From SIG607 sp045592625 (GTDB lineage Bacteria; Bacillota; Clostridia; Oscillospirales; Acutalibacteraceae): 64,000 nucleotides of DNA. Numbering within the stretch: the first letter of the stretch is position 1; the number at the start of each line of letters is the position of its first letter. Where the stretch lies: contig JAZNVC010000004.1 in the NCBI GenBank assembly GCA_045592625.1, positions 219,908-283,907 on the forward strand. Direction: 5' to 3'. Below are positions 22,951 to 32,134 of this stretch, piece by piece. The translations under genes and the position numbers were made by a program. The notes under the pieces were generated by a model. The model saw nothing but the letters and a program-made list of their open reading frames with translations. It made no database searches and was not told where the DNA came from.

Positions 22951-24143
22951 ATTTTACTTCCCTTACTCCCCTTGGTTCCGCCCAGTTTTACCCCTGCAAG
23001 TATGTTGGTATCAATGGTAAATGTTAAATCATCCTTTTTTCTCTGTCTTCTGAATGCCAGAGAAATCATACGGTCAAGAAGTTGCTTATAAGGAACGCCT
23101 GCCGGCTCCCACAAATAAAAGGATAGCGAACCGGGGATAGTGTTTATTTCGTTTGCATAAACGGTATCGGTAGCAGTATCTATCATAAAATCAATTCGTA
23201 CTACACCGCAACAGCCAAGAGCTTTAAAAATCTTACATGCAAGTTCTCTTATTTCCTCTGTGCGATTCTCATCAAGGTCGGCAGGTACCTTACGGGATAG
23301 AGATGCCATACCCTTGCTTGTGCCTGTTTTCTTGCCGCCGGAAGTATATTTATCCTCATAAGAAAGAATTTCATCGGTCATAAAGGGTTCTTCGCAAACC
23401 GACGCAATACACTCATCGCTGTCGCCCAGCACCGAGCAGTTTATTTCTCTCAGGTTGGTTACAGCCTTTTCAACAAGAACCTTATCCGCAAAGGAAACTG
23501 CCAAATCAATGGCATCAATAAGAGAATTTTTATCAGCCGCCTTTTTAATTCCCACACTGGACCCTAAATTAACAGGCTTTACAATAGCGGGAAGTCCGAT
23601 TTCTTCGATTATTCTGTCAGCTATAGCCTCTTTATCTTCAGCATATTCTCTTGCATAAAATGTCATACAGTCGAGAACAGGCAGACTGAATCGTTTAAGC
23701 ACATCTTTAAATACAGCCTTATCCATACCAACGGCACTGGAAACTATATCACAGCCCACATACGGAAGGCCAAGAAACTCAAAATAGCCCTGCATAGTTC
23801 CGTCTTCACAGTTAGTACCGTGAACTATGGGGAAAGCAACATCTATTGCCGTTTGTTTTGTTTTAGCAAAAATGCCCTTATTTAAGGTGTTCATTACCAC
23901 CTTACCGTTCTTTCTTAAAAAGGTAACACTATTGCATTTTCCCAGAAGTTTTGATATATCCTTAAAGTTTTCAATATCAAAAAGAGCCTCTCCCGTTACC
24001 ATTTCGCCGTCCTTTGTCACGTAAACGGGATAAATATCATATTTTTCGCTATCCAAACTTGCCATAGCCTGAACCGCAGAAATAATAGAGACTTCATGTT
24101 CTACGCTCCTGCAGCCGAAAAATACCGCTACACTGATTTTCAT
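22947..24143 (-). CDS. ddl: D-alanine--D-alanine ligase
   Basis: 398 residues of the ATP-grasp fold: GCRSVEHEVSIISA at the N-terminus, IVKPVNLGSSVGIKKA in the middle, and YANEINTIPGSLSFYLWEPAG near the C-terminus. LSYEDKY in the omega loop keeps the Tyr typical of D-Ala-D-Ala ligases rather than the His of VanA-type D-Ala-D-Lac ligases. It makes the dipeptide that MurF, encoded directly upstream, adds to the wall precursor. Slightly longer than the usual 300-370 residues. Confidence 0.95.
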   Translation of the reverse strand: MKISVAVFFGCRSVEHEVSIISAVQAMASLDSEKYDIYPVYVTKDGEMVTGEALFDIENFKDISKLLGKCNSVTFLRKNGKVVMNTLNKGIFAKTKQTAIDVAFPIVHGTNCEDGTMQGYFEFLGLPYVGCDIVSSAVGMDKAVFKDVLKRFSLPVLDCMTFYAREYAEDKEAIADRIIEEIGLPAIVKPVNLGSSVGIKKAADKNSLIDAIDLAVSFADKVLVEKAVTNLREINCSVLGDSDECIASVCEEPFMTDEILSYEDKYTSGGKKTGTSKGMASLSRKVPADLDENRTEEIRELACKIFKALGCCGVVRIDFMIDTATDTVYANEINTIPGSLSFYLWEPAGVPYKQLLDRMISLAFRRQRKKDDLTFTIDTNILAGVKLGGTKGSKGSKI

Positions 24144-24154
24144 AATTTCTCCTC

Positions 24155-25762
24155 CTACTGTAGATAGTTGTCGGGTAAATCGTTTTCAATAAGAACCGCC
24201 GTATTGCTGTCGGCAAGTCCTAAATATATATTATAAGCCTCGCTAAAGTTTTCTGCAACAAAAAGTCGCTGCGGGTCAAAACCGCTTTTTAAAGCCCCTT
24301 CCTTTATAGGCTTACTTCTTTCTTTACCCACAAGAATTATATAATCAGAACTTTTGCCTGCTTCTTCGCCAAGGCGGAAGTTGTGCTTATATTCCTCTTC
24401 TCCAAGTTCCACAAGACCGGGTGTTATAATCACTCTCTTCATAGGAGAAAAACGGGAAAGCACTCTACAGGCTTCAAGGCAACCCACAGGGTTTGAGTTG
24501 TACGCATCATCAATAAGGGTAGATCCCTTTGCATAGCGTTTGATTTCAAGTCTGTGTTCGGGAGCCGAAAGTCTTGATACTGCAAATTTTATCTGCTGAG
24601 CAGTTACGCCATAGCTGTGTGCTACTGCAGCCGCACCCACTATGTTGAGCACGTTATGACCGCCCAAAAGTTTGGTGGTAATTTTAACCGTTTCGCCTGC
24701 AAGGTGCAAATCGAAGGTTTCACCCTGAGCAGTATAGGAAATGTTATCAGCATAGTAATCATTTGCACAGTCGGTGCCGTAAAGAATAACATCCATACCA
24801 CTGATTCTTGATTTTATTTCTTGACTGTCCGAGCAGGTGAACACCTTACCGTTTTTAAGTTTCACGCTGTCGTAAAGTTCAAATTTTGTTTTAAAAACGT
24901 TATCAACACTGCCAAAGGTATCAAGATGCTGAGGGCCTACTGTGGTAATAAGAGCACATTCGGGAGCAACAAGGTCGCAAAGTTCCTTTATATCACCCGT
25001 TTTTTTAGCCCCCATTTCACAAACAAAAATCTCGGTTTGGGGCTTTAAATGTTCTCTTATACTTCTTACAACGCCCAGTGTTGTATTAAAATTTTTAGGG
25101 GTTGTAAAAACTTCATATTTTTCTTTTAGCATTGCAGTCAGAATTGTTTTACTGCTGGTTTTACCGAAGGAACCTGTGATACCGATAACCTTTAGTTTGT
25201 CGCCGAAAGAAAGAAGTATATTTTTAGCATCGTCTATATAGTAATTTGTTATAATTTTTTCAACGGGATACATAAGTGCCCAAGTCAGCAATACGCTTAT
25301 ATACGGAAAAACCGCTAAAATCACATTGATACTTAAAAGCCAATAGGAATCATCTTTAAGCAAAAGATACTGTAAAAGGGTAACTATAACACCCAGAACA
25401 ATAAGGGAAAGATACATTCGTTTTACCCTCATTGTAAACTTTAGCGGGATAACCGATTTTTTTTGAACCTTTCTGCTTTTTACAACCGATACCGCCATAA
25501 AGACAAAAAGCAGTACCGCCGCCACCATAACACCGCCGAAAACCAATATAACGGCATAAAGAATATAAAAAAGCGCCCTTAAAATAAACCTTCCTTTTTC
25601 GCTTCCTTTAAGCCAGGGGATATAGCGAGACGGAAAATAGGAATTTTGCTGGAACATCTGCATTTGTCTCGTCATATTAAAAACCGCACTAATAAGTGCT
25701 AAAAGCGAACAAAAAGCATAAAAAAATCTGACATTAAATATAAATTCAACTATTTTTTCCAT
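24155..25762 (-). CDS. murF: MurF-type UDP-MurNAc-tripeptide:D-Ala-D-Ala ligase with an N-terminal membrane domain
   Basis: 535 residues. Residues 1-165 hold four or five hydrophobic spans; residues about 190-535 are a Mur ligase with the P-loop GITGSFGKTS (194-203), EMGAKKTGDIKELC and DDAYNSNPVG. Ordinary MurF is soluble and about 450 residues, with a substrate-binding N-domain that appears to be replaced here by the membrane part. Neighbouring ddl supplies its substrate. The alternative is another Mur-ligase-like amide ligase, but the context favours MurF. Confidence 0.88.
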   Translation of the reverse strand: MEKIVEFIFNVRFFYAFCSLLALISAVFNMTRQMQMFQQNSYFPSRYIPWLKGSEKGRFILRALFYILYAVILVFGGVMVAAVLLFVFMAVSVVKSRKVQKKSVIPLKFTMRVKRMYLSLIVLGVIVTLLQYLLLKDDSYWLLSINVILAVFPYISVLLTWALMYPVEKIITNYYIDDAKNILLSFGDKLKVIGITGSFGKTSSKTILTAMLKEKYEVFTTPKNFNTTLGVVRSIREHLKPQTEIFVCEMGAKKTGDIKELCDLVAPECALITTVGPQHLDTFGSVDNVFKTKFELYDSVKLKNGKVFTCSDSQEIKSRISGMDVILYGTDCANDYYADNISYTAQGETFDLHLAGETVKITTKLLGGHNVLNIVGAAAVAHSYGVTAQQIKFAVSRLSAPEHRLEIKRYAKGSTLIDDAYNSNPVGCLEACRVLSRFSPMKRVIITPGLVELGEEEYKHNFRLGEEAGKSSDYIILVGKERSKPIKEGALKSGFDPQRLFVAENFSEAYNIYLGLADSNTAVLIENDLPDNYLQ

Positions 25763-25767
25763 TTATA

Positions 25768-26532
25768 TCACCCGATTTTCAAAAAGCTTTTTAAAATAGC
25801 AGCAGTTTGTACCGCATTGTCAAGAAAGGAGAAATGTCCCGCACCCTTTATTACGCAAAGTCCCGCATCCGAGATAAGCGATTCGATAATTTTTGCGTCT
25901 CTTAGGGGAGTGTCGGTGTCGTTTTCGCCCCATATAAGTAAGGTGGGACAGTTAAAATTAATAAGAAGATGTCTTAAATCTGTATTAACAACGTTTACCA
26001 TTGTTTTTCTGAGCACTTCGGGAGCAGACCTATAATCACTGCTTCCAAAATAGTTTCTCGCCCTGTTAAGAAGTTTCCCTGAAAATTTCTTTATAACGGG
26101 AAGGGTAAGCACCCTTTTAATAAACTTAAATGTGGCTATTCTCATCTTCTTTTTAAAACTCTTCTTAGGAATAAGTCCTGCACAGTCGAAAAATACAACC
26201 TTTGGAGGATTTATCATTTTTTCACCAACAAGCTTCATTATAACTCTGCCGCCGTGAGAATGTCCCATAAGCATAGGATTATCAAGTTCCAGTTTTTCGC
26301 AAAGTTTTAAAACAAAATCACAATAGTCATCAACCGTCCAAGGATTTTTCATTGTGTCACTTTGACCGCAACCGGGAAAATCCACAGCAACAACACGGTA
26401 TTTTGTGCTGAGCAGATTTATTATATTGTTAAAGGGAACAACAGAGCTTCCCCAACCGTGAAGCATTAAAACAGGCTCTCCCTGTCCTTTTTCAACATAA
26501 TTTATTTTAAGCGAATCAATAAAAATTTCCAT
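25768..26532 (-). CDS. Alpha/beta-fold hydrolase
   Basis: 254 residues. HGWGSSVVPF forms the oxyanion loop, GHSHGG carries the nucleophilic Ser (about 95), GENDTDTP the acid and GAGHFSFLDN the His. Substrate unknown. First gene of the murF-ddl-CDF run, five bases before murF. Confidence 0.9.
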   Translation of the reverse strand: MEIFIDSLKINYVEKGQGEPVLMLHGWGSSVVPFNNIINLLSTKYRVVAVDFPGCGQSDTMKNPWTVDDYCDFVLKLCEKLELDNPMLMGHSHGGRVIMKLVGEKMINPPKVVFFDCAGLIPKKSFKKKMRIATFKFIKRVLTLPVIKKFSGKLLNRARNYFGSSDYRSAPEVLRKTMVNVVNTDLRHLLINFNCPTLLIWGENDTDTPLRDAKIIESLISDAGLCVIKGAGHFSFLDNAVQTAAILKSFLKIG

Positions 26533-26599
26533 AAGCCGTTCCTTAAAAATTGATTATTATATAATTATACCATTTATAGCCTCAAAAGAGAAGTGTTTT

Positions 26600-27103
26600 T
26601 TATCCATTTATAATTTCGGTTACTATTTCCCTTGCAAGAGAAGAATTGTTATAGCGTTTATCGAAGGTAACTTCCTTTATAACCTCTAAAAAATCGGGAA
26701 GTAAAAATTTTTGTTCTTCACTTTCCAGTTCAATTTCCAAAAATGCCCTGTCACTCCAAAAAGAGAAAATATCAATCTCCAAAATCACCCTTTTAAAAGG
26801 GAAGGTATAACGGGTTTTCTTTATGGTGTTTGTACCCTCTGCTTTGTCTTGAAGGTCTTTTATATATTCTTCCTCACCGATTTCCCATTCTTTTTCTTCC
26901 CGTTTTATATGGGTAATATGCTTCTTAACGGTTTTAATATAGGAAACCTTGCCGTTTTCCTCTATTTTTCTGACTCTTGTGCCGTTTTTCAGATAGGTTT
27001 GCTCCATTTTAAGCACTCGGCACAGAGGATTATTTAAAAGCAGGGTTGTATCGGGATATTTTATTAAAAATTTGCGTTCGATTTCAAAGCCGTTAATATT
27101 CAT
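26600..27103 (-). CDS. CYTH domain protein (triphosphate tunnel family)
   Basis: 167 residues beginning with the CYTH signature EIERKFLI and with alternating charged strands (GTRVRKIEENG, LEIELES) that line a triphosphate tunnel. Family members hydrolyse inorganic triphosphate or thiamine triphosphate, or make cyclic AMP; the activity here is not assignable. GGAGAGG precedes the ATG. Confidence 0.88.
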   Translation of the reverse strand: MNINGFEIERKFLIKYPDTTLLLNNPLCRVLKMEQTYLKNGTRVRKIEENGKVSYIKTVKKHITHIKREEKEWEIGEEEYIKDLQDKAEGTNTIKKTRYTFPFKRVILEIDIFSFWSDRAFLEIELESEEQKFLLPDFLEVIKEVTFDKRYNNSSLAREIVTEIING

Positions 27104-27144
27104 AACCTCTCCAAAGAAATCGGGCGGATAAACCGCCCGTTATT

Positions 27145-28563
27145 TTACACTACACCTATAAGCAAAGCCCATGCAAGACCGTAATAGATTACAACGGCAA
27201 CAAGGTCGTTTACTGTTGTAATAAGAGGGCCTGAGGCAACAGCAGGGTCAATACCTATCTTTTTAAAGGCAAGGGGTATAAATGTACCCATAAAGCCGGA
27301 AACGGTCATAGCGATACACATAGCAAGACCTACGCAACCGCTTGTCATAAAGGCCAGTTTAAAAGGAATTTCTTTAAAGAAGTGAATATACAGGCCGATA
27401 AATGCCGCCGATAAAATGCCGACTATAACACCGTTTAAAAGACCTATTCGCAGTTCCCTCATAACCTTTTTAACATTATCCTTAAAGTTGGGGTTTTCGC
27501 CCGTTATGGTGCTTATGGTAACCGCCAGTGACTGAGTTCCCACATTACCTGCCATACCCAGTATAAGCGACTGAAAGGCAACAATAAGGGCCAATTCTTT
27601 AACAACGCCCTCAAAAAGCGATGCAACGGCAGAAACCGCCATACCGAGAACCAGCAGTACAATAAGCCAAGGGATTCGTTTTTTCACACTCTTTAAAAGA
27701 GGCTCTTTTTCGTCTTCTTCACCGCTAAGACCTGCGAGTTTTGCATAGTCCTCGCCACTTTCGCTTTCAACTATATCAACTATATCCTGAGAGGTAATAA
27801 CTCCAATAAGACTTTTATCTTCGGGAGAAAGCACAGGGATAGAGTCTTCGGAATATTCCTTTAATTGTTCGATTGTTTGAGAAATGCTTTCATTAGCATA
27901 TACGTAAGGATAAGAGGTAACAATTAAATCCTCAAGTCTGGCAGTCTGACGGGCAATAATAAGGTCCTTTAAATCAATCGCTCCGTAAAAACGGTTCTCA
28001 TTATCTATGGTATAAATGGTACTGATATTATCATTATCCGCAGCCTGAGTTATAAGCTGCCGCATAGCCTGTTTTATAGTAATATCCGCAGAAATCACTA
28101 TAAAATTAGTGGACATTATGCTACCGAATTCGTCTTCGTCATAAGAATCAATAAGTTCGATTTCTTCCTTGATTTCAGGGTCGAGAAGCTCAATAATCTC
28201 CTGACGTTTTTCTTCCTCAAGCTCGTCAAGAATTTCCACCGCTTCATCGGCATCCATACTTTCGATAATATCTGCCGCTTCGTGATTTTCAAGCTCTTCA
28301 ATATAGGTGTCAACGTCATCAAGATAAGGGAAAATGTCCGATACCGCCTCGGTACCGAGTATATCGTAAAGTTTATCACGTTCCTCTTTAGTAAGAAACT
28401 CAAAAGCCTGTGCAATATCGTTATCGTGATAGTCTTCAAGGCTTTCGCTTATTTTTTCCGCTTCCTGTCCGCTTCTGATTATACTAAGTATATCTTCGGT
28501 ATAATCACGATTTTCAAAAACCGCTTCCTCTTCGGGAAGTAACATTTCGTTTTTTTCTTCCAT
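27145..28563 (-). CDS. mgtE: Magnesium transporter MgtE
   Basis: 472 residues. An acidic N-domain of superhelical MgtE type (AFEFLTKEERDKLYDIL), two CBS domains (about 145-265), a plug helix, then five membrane spans with AGNVGTQSLAV and GPLITTVNDLVAV that build the magnesium pore. The cytosolic domains sense Mg and gate the channel. A structured leader and a consensus promoter lie upstream, so expression is probably regulated. Confidence 0.95.
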   Translation of the reverse strand: MEEKNEMLLPEEEAVFENRDYTEDILSIIRSGQEAEKISESLEDYHDNDIAQAFEFLTKEERDKLYDILGTEAVSDIFPYLDDVDTYIEELENHEAADIIESMDADEAVEILDELEEEKRQEIIELLDPEIKEEIELIDSYDEDEFGSIMSTNFIVISADITIKQAMRQLITQAADNDNISTIYTIDNENRFYGAIDLKDLIIARQTARLEDLIVTSYPYVYANESISQTIEQLKEYSEDSIPVLSPEDKSLIGVITSQDIVDIVESESGEDYAKLAGLSGEEDEKEPLLKSVKKRIPWLIVLLVLGMAVSAVASLFEGVVKELALIVAFQSLILGMAGNVGTQSLAVTISTITGENPNFKDNVKKVMRELRIGLLNGVIVGILSAAFIGLYIHFFKEIPFKLAFMTSGCVGLAMCIAMTVSGFMGTFIPLAFKKIGIDPAVASGPLITTVNDLVAVVIYYGLAWALLIGVV

Positions 28564-28687
28564 AAAACGCCTCCGTTTTTCGCGGCGGCAATTATATAGT
28601 CAACTGCGCACCGCTTATATTCATTTTTCTACTTCGGGGATTTTCTGCCGCGTCCACGCAGTTCACCTCTTTTTATTATTTTATATT
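28564..28687 (-). promoter_or_regulatory. Structured 5' leader of mgtE (candidate riboswitch)
   Basis: The transcript leader contains AACTGCG pairing with CGCAGTT about 50 bases later. A second hairpin (GCC-G-CCG with CGG-A-GGC) buries the ribosome site CGGAGGCG, and an upstream GCGGCA could pair with the TGCCGC of that hairpin. This is the layout of a translational switch. I do not recognise the M-box consensus. Confidence 0.5.
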
Positions 28688-28693
28688 TAATAT

Positions 28694-28722
28694 ATTATAT
28701 CACTATATAATAGTTTTTGCAA
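28694..28722 (-). promoter_or_regulatory. Promoter of mgtE
   Basis: Minus strand TTGCAA, 17 bases, TATAAT. Confidence 0.8.
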
Positions 28723-28738
28723 TAATTGTATTTATTGT

Positions 28739-28767
28739 TTTACAAAATTTTGTTTTTATGTTAAAAT
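28739..28767 (+). promoter_or_regulatory. Promoter of the U32 gene
   Basis: TTTACA, 17 bases, TAAAAT, divergent from the mgtE promoter. Confidence 0.7.
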
Positions 28768-28798
28768 AGGAGTGAAATCAGCAAAGGCAGGTGAGAGA

Positions 28799-30850
28799 AT
28801 GGATAGAAACAATGCTTTACCTGAGGTACTTGCACCTGTAGGCAATGAAGAAATGCTTGTTGCGGCAGTACGAGCAGGTGCCGATGCCGTATATCTTGGT
28901 GCAAAAGATTTTAATGCAAGAAGAAACGCCGATAATTTTGATATGTCAGCTCTTAAAAATGCTATTGATTACTGTCATATACGCTCTGTTAAGGTTTATC
29001 TCACCCTTAATATTCTTATAAGCGATAACGAAATGAAATCTGCCTACACTCTGGCAAAAGAGGCGTATCTTCTGGGTATTGACGGTATAATCATTGCCGA
29101 TTTAGGACTTATAAGACTGCTTCATTCCTCCATTCCTGATTTACCTCTGCACGCATCTACTCAAATGACCGTTTATGACAAAGACAGCCTTAAACTGCTT
29201 AAAAGTTTAGGTGTCACCAGAGTTGTTGCCGCAAGAGAAATGAGCAAAAAAGAACTTTCCTTACTTTGTGAAGAGGGCAAAAAACAGGGCATTGAAATAG
29301 AGGTTTTCGTTCACGGTGCACTTTGTATGTGCCTTTCGGGACAATGTCTTATGTCCGCCGTTTTAGGTGGGCGAAGCGGTAACCGAGGACTTTGTGCAGG
29401 TCCTTGCAGACTTCCTTTTAGTGATGACTTTGGCAATAACAATGTATTAAGCCTTAAAGATTTATCACTTCTCGACTATGTGGACGAGCTTAAAGAAATG
29501 GGGGTTTCCTCTTTGAAAATCGAAGGCAGAATGAAGCGGTATGAATATGTTGCCGCCGCAACAAATGCCTTTAGAGCAGCTATTGACAAAAAGACTACAG
29601 AGGAAATAAAAAAATGTCTCGAAAGCGTTTTCAGCCGTTCCGGTTTTACCGACGGGTATTATACCGAAAATAAGGGTAAAAATATGTTTGGAGTACGCAC
29701 AAAGGATGATGTCCTTTTATCAAAAGAGGTCTATCCCCTGCTTCATTCTCTTATCCGCCGCGAAAGGCAAAGCGTACCGGTAAAAATAACGGCTGAAATT
29801 ACAGAAAACCAGCCCATTTTGCTTACAATAAGCGATGGTAAAAATCAGGCTTCCGTTACGGGCGACATTCCCGAAAAAGCCATCAACAAGCCTTTAACGA
29901 AAGAGCTTTTAAAGGAACAGCTTAATAAACTGGGTTCTACTCCCTATTTTTCCATAGACACAAAAATAGTTCTCTCGGAAGGTCTTACCGTAAAAATTTC
30001 TCACCTTAATGCTTTAAGAAGAGATGCCGTTTTGCTTCTTAACCAAAAACGCAGTCAAACGGTGCGAACAGCAGCCGATTTTTCGGTTAATCTTCCGTCA
30101 GAAAACATAAAACAGCCTGTAAAATTTTGGGTAAGAACCGAAAAAGCAGAGCTTTTGCCCCAAAACCTTAGCGGTGTTAGCGCTGTTATTTTGCCTATAG
30201 AAAACCTTAAACCCATAAATGTTTCTGAAGAAATTTTAAAAATTGCCGAACTTCCAAAAGCAGGACTTACGGGAGAGCCTCTTAAAAAATTGCTTTTAAA
30301 AGTTAAAGAGGCAGACTTTAATGCTGTTTTAGTGCAGAACACAGCACAACTAACGGCCGTTAAAGAGGCAGAACTTTTGGCTGTCGCAGGGTATGGACTT
30401 AATATTTATTCTTCATATTCCTGTCTTACCGCTAAAGATATGGGATTTTCCCATATAGTGCTTTCCACAGAAATGACCTACAGTATGATAAACTCCGTAA
30501 GCAGTCCTTTACCCACTGTATTTTTCGGTTACGGCAGACTGCCCCTTATGGTTACCAAAAACTGTCCCGTATCATTTTCAGGATGTAAAAACTGTAATAA
30601 AGACAGAAAAATCACAGACAGAAAGGGCGTTTCCTTTCCTGTCCTTTGCAGATTTTCATATAGTGAAATTTACGGCGACCGCCCTGTTTGGCTTGGTGAC
30701 AAATTAAATCTTGTAAACTCACGTTTTTCGCTTTTATACTTTACCGATGAATCAAAAGATGATACCGAAAAGATACTTAATATGTACCGAAAAGGAATGG
30801 AGTGCGATACATTCTTTACAAGAGGAATGTTTTTTAAAGGCGTTGAATAA
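28799..30850 (+). CDS. U32 family peptidase-like protein (RlhA/TrhP group RNA hydroxylase-like)
   Basis: About 683 residues. The N-terminal barrel has LHASTQMTVYD and the family signature EVFVHGALCMCLSGQCLMS, followed by GNRGLCAGPCR; these cysteines likely hold an iron-sulfur cluster. A C-terminal extension (DUF3656-like) follows. Related proteins hydroxylate tRNA or 23S rRNA pyrimidines rather than cleave proteins. I choose the ATG at 28799 after AGGTGAG; an earlier GTG at 28772 directly abuts AGGA, leaving no ribosome-site spacing. Confidence 0.88.
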   Translation: MDRNNALPEVLAPVGNEEMLVAAVRAGADAVYLGAKDFNARRNADNFDMSALKNAIDYCHIRSVKVYLTLNILISDNEMKSAYTLAKEAYLLGIDGIIIADLGLIRLLHSSIPDLPLHASTQMTVYDKDSLKLLKSLGVTRVVAAREMSKKELSLLCEEGKKQGIEIEVFVHGALCMCLSGQCLMSAVLGGRSGNRGLCAGPCRLPFSDDFGNNNVLSLKDLSLLDYVDELKEMGVSSLKIEGRMKRYEYVAAATNAFRAAIDKKTTEEIKKCLESVFSRSGFTDGYYTENKGKNMFGVRTKDDVLLSKEVYPLLHSLIRRERQSVPVKITAEITENQPILLTISDGKNQASVTGDIPEKAINKPLTKELLKEQLNKLGSTPYFSIDTKIVLSEGLTVKISHLNALRRDAVLLLNQKRSQTVRTAADFSVNLPSENIKQPVKFWVRTEKAELLPQNLSGVSAVILPIENLKPINVSEEILKIAELPKAGLTGEPLKKLLLKVKEADFNAVLVQNTAQLTAVKEAELLAVAGYGLNIYSSYSCLTAKDMGFSHIVLSTEMTYSMINSVSSPLPTVFFGYGRLPLMVTKNCPVSFSGCKNCNKDRKITDRKGVSFPVLCRFSYSEIYGDRPVWLGDKLNLVNSRFSLLYFTDESKDDTEKILNMYRKGMECDTFFTRGMFFKGVE

Positions 30851-30893
30851 AAAGTCACCCCCCTGCATATTGTAAGGATAGGGGGATGATTTT

Positions 30894-31361
30894 TTGAAAA
30901 TAAATTATAAAAAACTAATAATATGTATTGCTATACCGCTTATTGTAGGAGGACTTTCCGCTATTTTTACAATGAAAGCAATGGATGATTTTAAAGCCCT
31001 TAATAAACCCTTGCTTTCTCCTCCGGGTTGGCTTTTTCCTATAGTTTGGACCATTCTTTACGTTCTTATGGGAATCGCCTCGTATCTTGTAGTTACGTCA
31101 AACAAACCCGCAAGAAGCAAAACCGCCCTTACAGTTTACGGCATACAGCTTGTATTTAATTTTTTGTGGTCAATAATCTTTTTTTCGGTAAAGGCTTATC
31201 TTTTTGCATTTGTTTGGCTTGTTGCCCTTCTTATTCTGGTTATTATAAACACCGTTTTATTCTACAGAATAGATAAAAGAGCAGGCTACCTTTTAATACC
31301 CTATATTTTATGGGTAACCTTTGCAGGATATCTTAATTTTGCAATATATCTTTTAAATTAG
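30894..31361 (+). CDS. TspO/MBR family membrane protein
   Basis: 155 residues, five membrane spans, with the family core LLSPPGWLFPIVWTILYVLM and a YLNFAIYLLN ending. TspO proteins bind porphyrins and are linked to tetrapyrrole and stress metabolism. It starts at a TTG a few bases after AGGGGGATG. Its stop overlaps the stop of the convergent gene at 31358 by four bases, with no terminator between. Confidence 0.9.
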   Translation: MKINYKKLIICIAIPLIVGGLSAIFTMKAMDDFKALNKPLLSPPGWLFPIVWTILYVLMGIASYLVVTSNKPARSKTALTVYGIQLVFNFLWSIIFFSVKAYLFAFVWLVALLILVIINTVLFYRIDKRAGYLLIPYILWVTFAGYLNFAIYLLN

Positions 31362-32128
31362 TTTTGCTCGGTTTTTCTTGCAAAAGGCTTTACCAGAGAA
31401 TAACCGATTCCTGACAGCACAACGGCTATAGCAATAACTATAAAGACTATCACCGTTCTGTCTATAAAGTTTCCGCATTTTAAAATAGATATTGCACCGC
31501 TTCTTAAAACAAAGGCGGCCAAAATCCAATATTTTGCATCGTCACACATTTTTACTCTGTAAATAATAAGTGCGACTGCAACCTCAATGGCAAATACCGC
31601 TATAAGCTGAAGCAGTAAAAGGGAAATATAATATGGAGTAGATATCAAAAAGCCGTCAAGACTGCCTTGCATTATCTGGCTATCAAAGGACATTTTTTCT
31701 TTTAAATACATCAGTCCCGTTACTGTGCATAAAACAGCGTTTATACCATAGCCAAATATTGTGCGGATAAAAGCAAAACCGGTGCCCGTCATAAGTCCCA
31801 CTTCAATCTTACCCTTGGTCTTTATTACCGCCTTATACCAAAAAGCATATCCTATAAATACACAAAGGCTTTCTACCAAAGCGTCTAATACAATAAGCCA
31901 AATCTCGTTTTCAACCTTTTCATAAAGAGACGTAAAAGACTCTACACAGGTAAAAACAACCGCATAAATAAGACAGTAAAATATAAAAAATACCGCTACG
32001 CCGTCAAATAGGTTTTTAAGTTTGACGGCGAATTTGTTTTTTAAATAGGAGATAACGACAAGCGGTATAACAACACTTGCTATAGCCTGCAACACATAAA
32101 ATATTACTCTAAGTATCATAATTTTCAC
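31358..32128 (-). CDS. Multi-pass membrane protein (YhfC-like)
   Basis: 256 residues with about seven or eight hydrophobic spans and no clear catalytic motif; SLCVFIGYAFWYKAVIK and GLMTGTGFAFIRTIFGYG give it a YhfC-like look, but this is a weak resemblance. It lies six bases after the DD-carboxypeptidase gene on the same strand and is likely cotranscribed. Function unknown. Confidence 0.6.
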   Translation of the reverse strand: MKIMILRVIFYVLQAIASVVIPLVVISYLKNKFAVKLKNLFDGVAVFFIFYCLIYAVVFTCVESFTSLYEKVENEIWLIVLDALVESLCVFIGYAFWYKAVIKTKGKIEVGLMTGTGFAFIRTIFGYGINAVLCTVTGLMYLKEKMSFDSQIMQGSLDGFLISTPYYISLLLLQLIAVFAIEVAVALIIYRVKMCDDAKYWILAAFVLRSGAISILKCGNFIDRTVIVFIVIAIAVVLSGIGYSLVKPFARKTEQN

Positions 32129-32134
32129 CTTCCG

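Noticed and set aside
28564..28687. M-box magnesium riboswitch
   Set aside because: Context fits, but the conserved M-box core could not be found; reported only as an unassigned structured leader.
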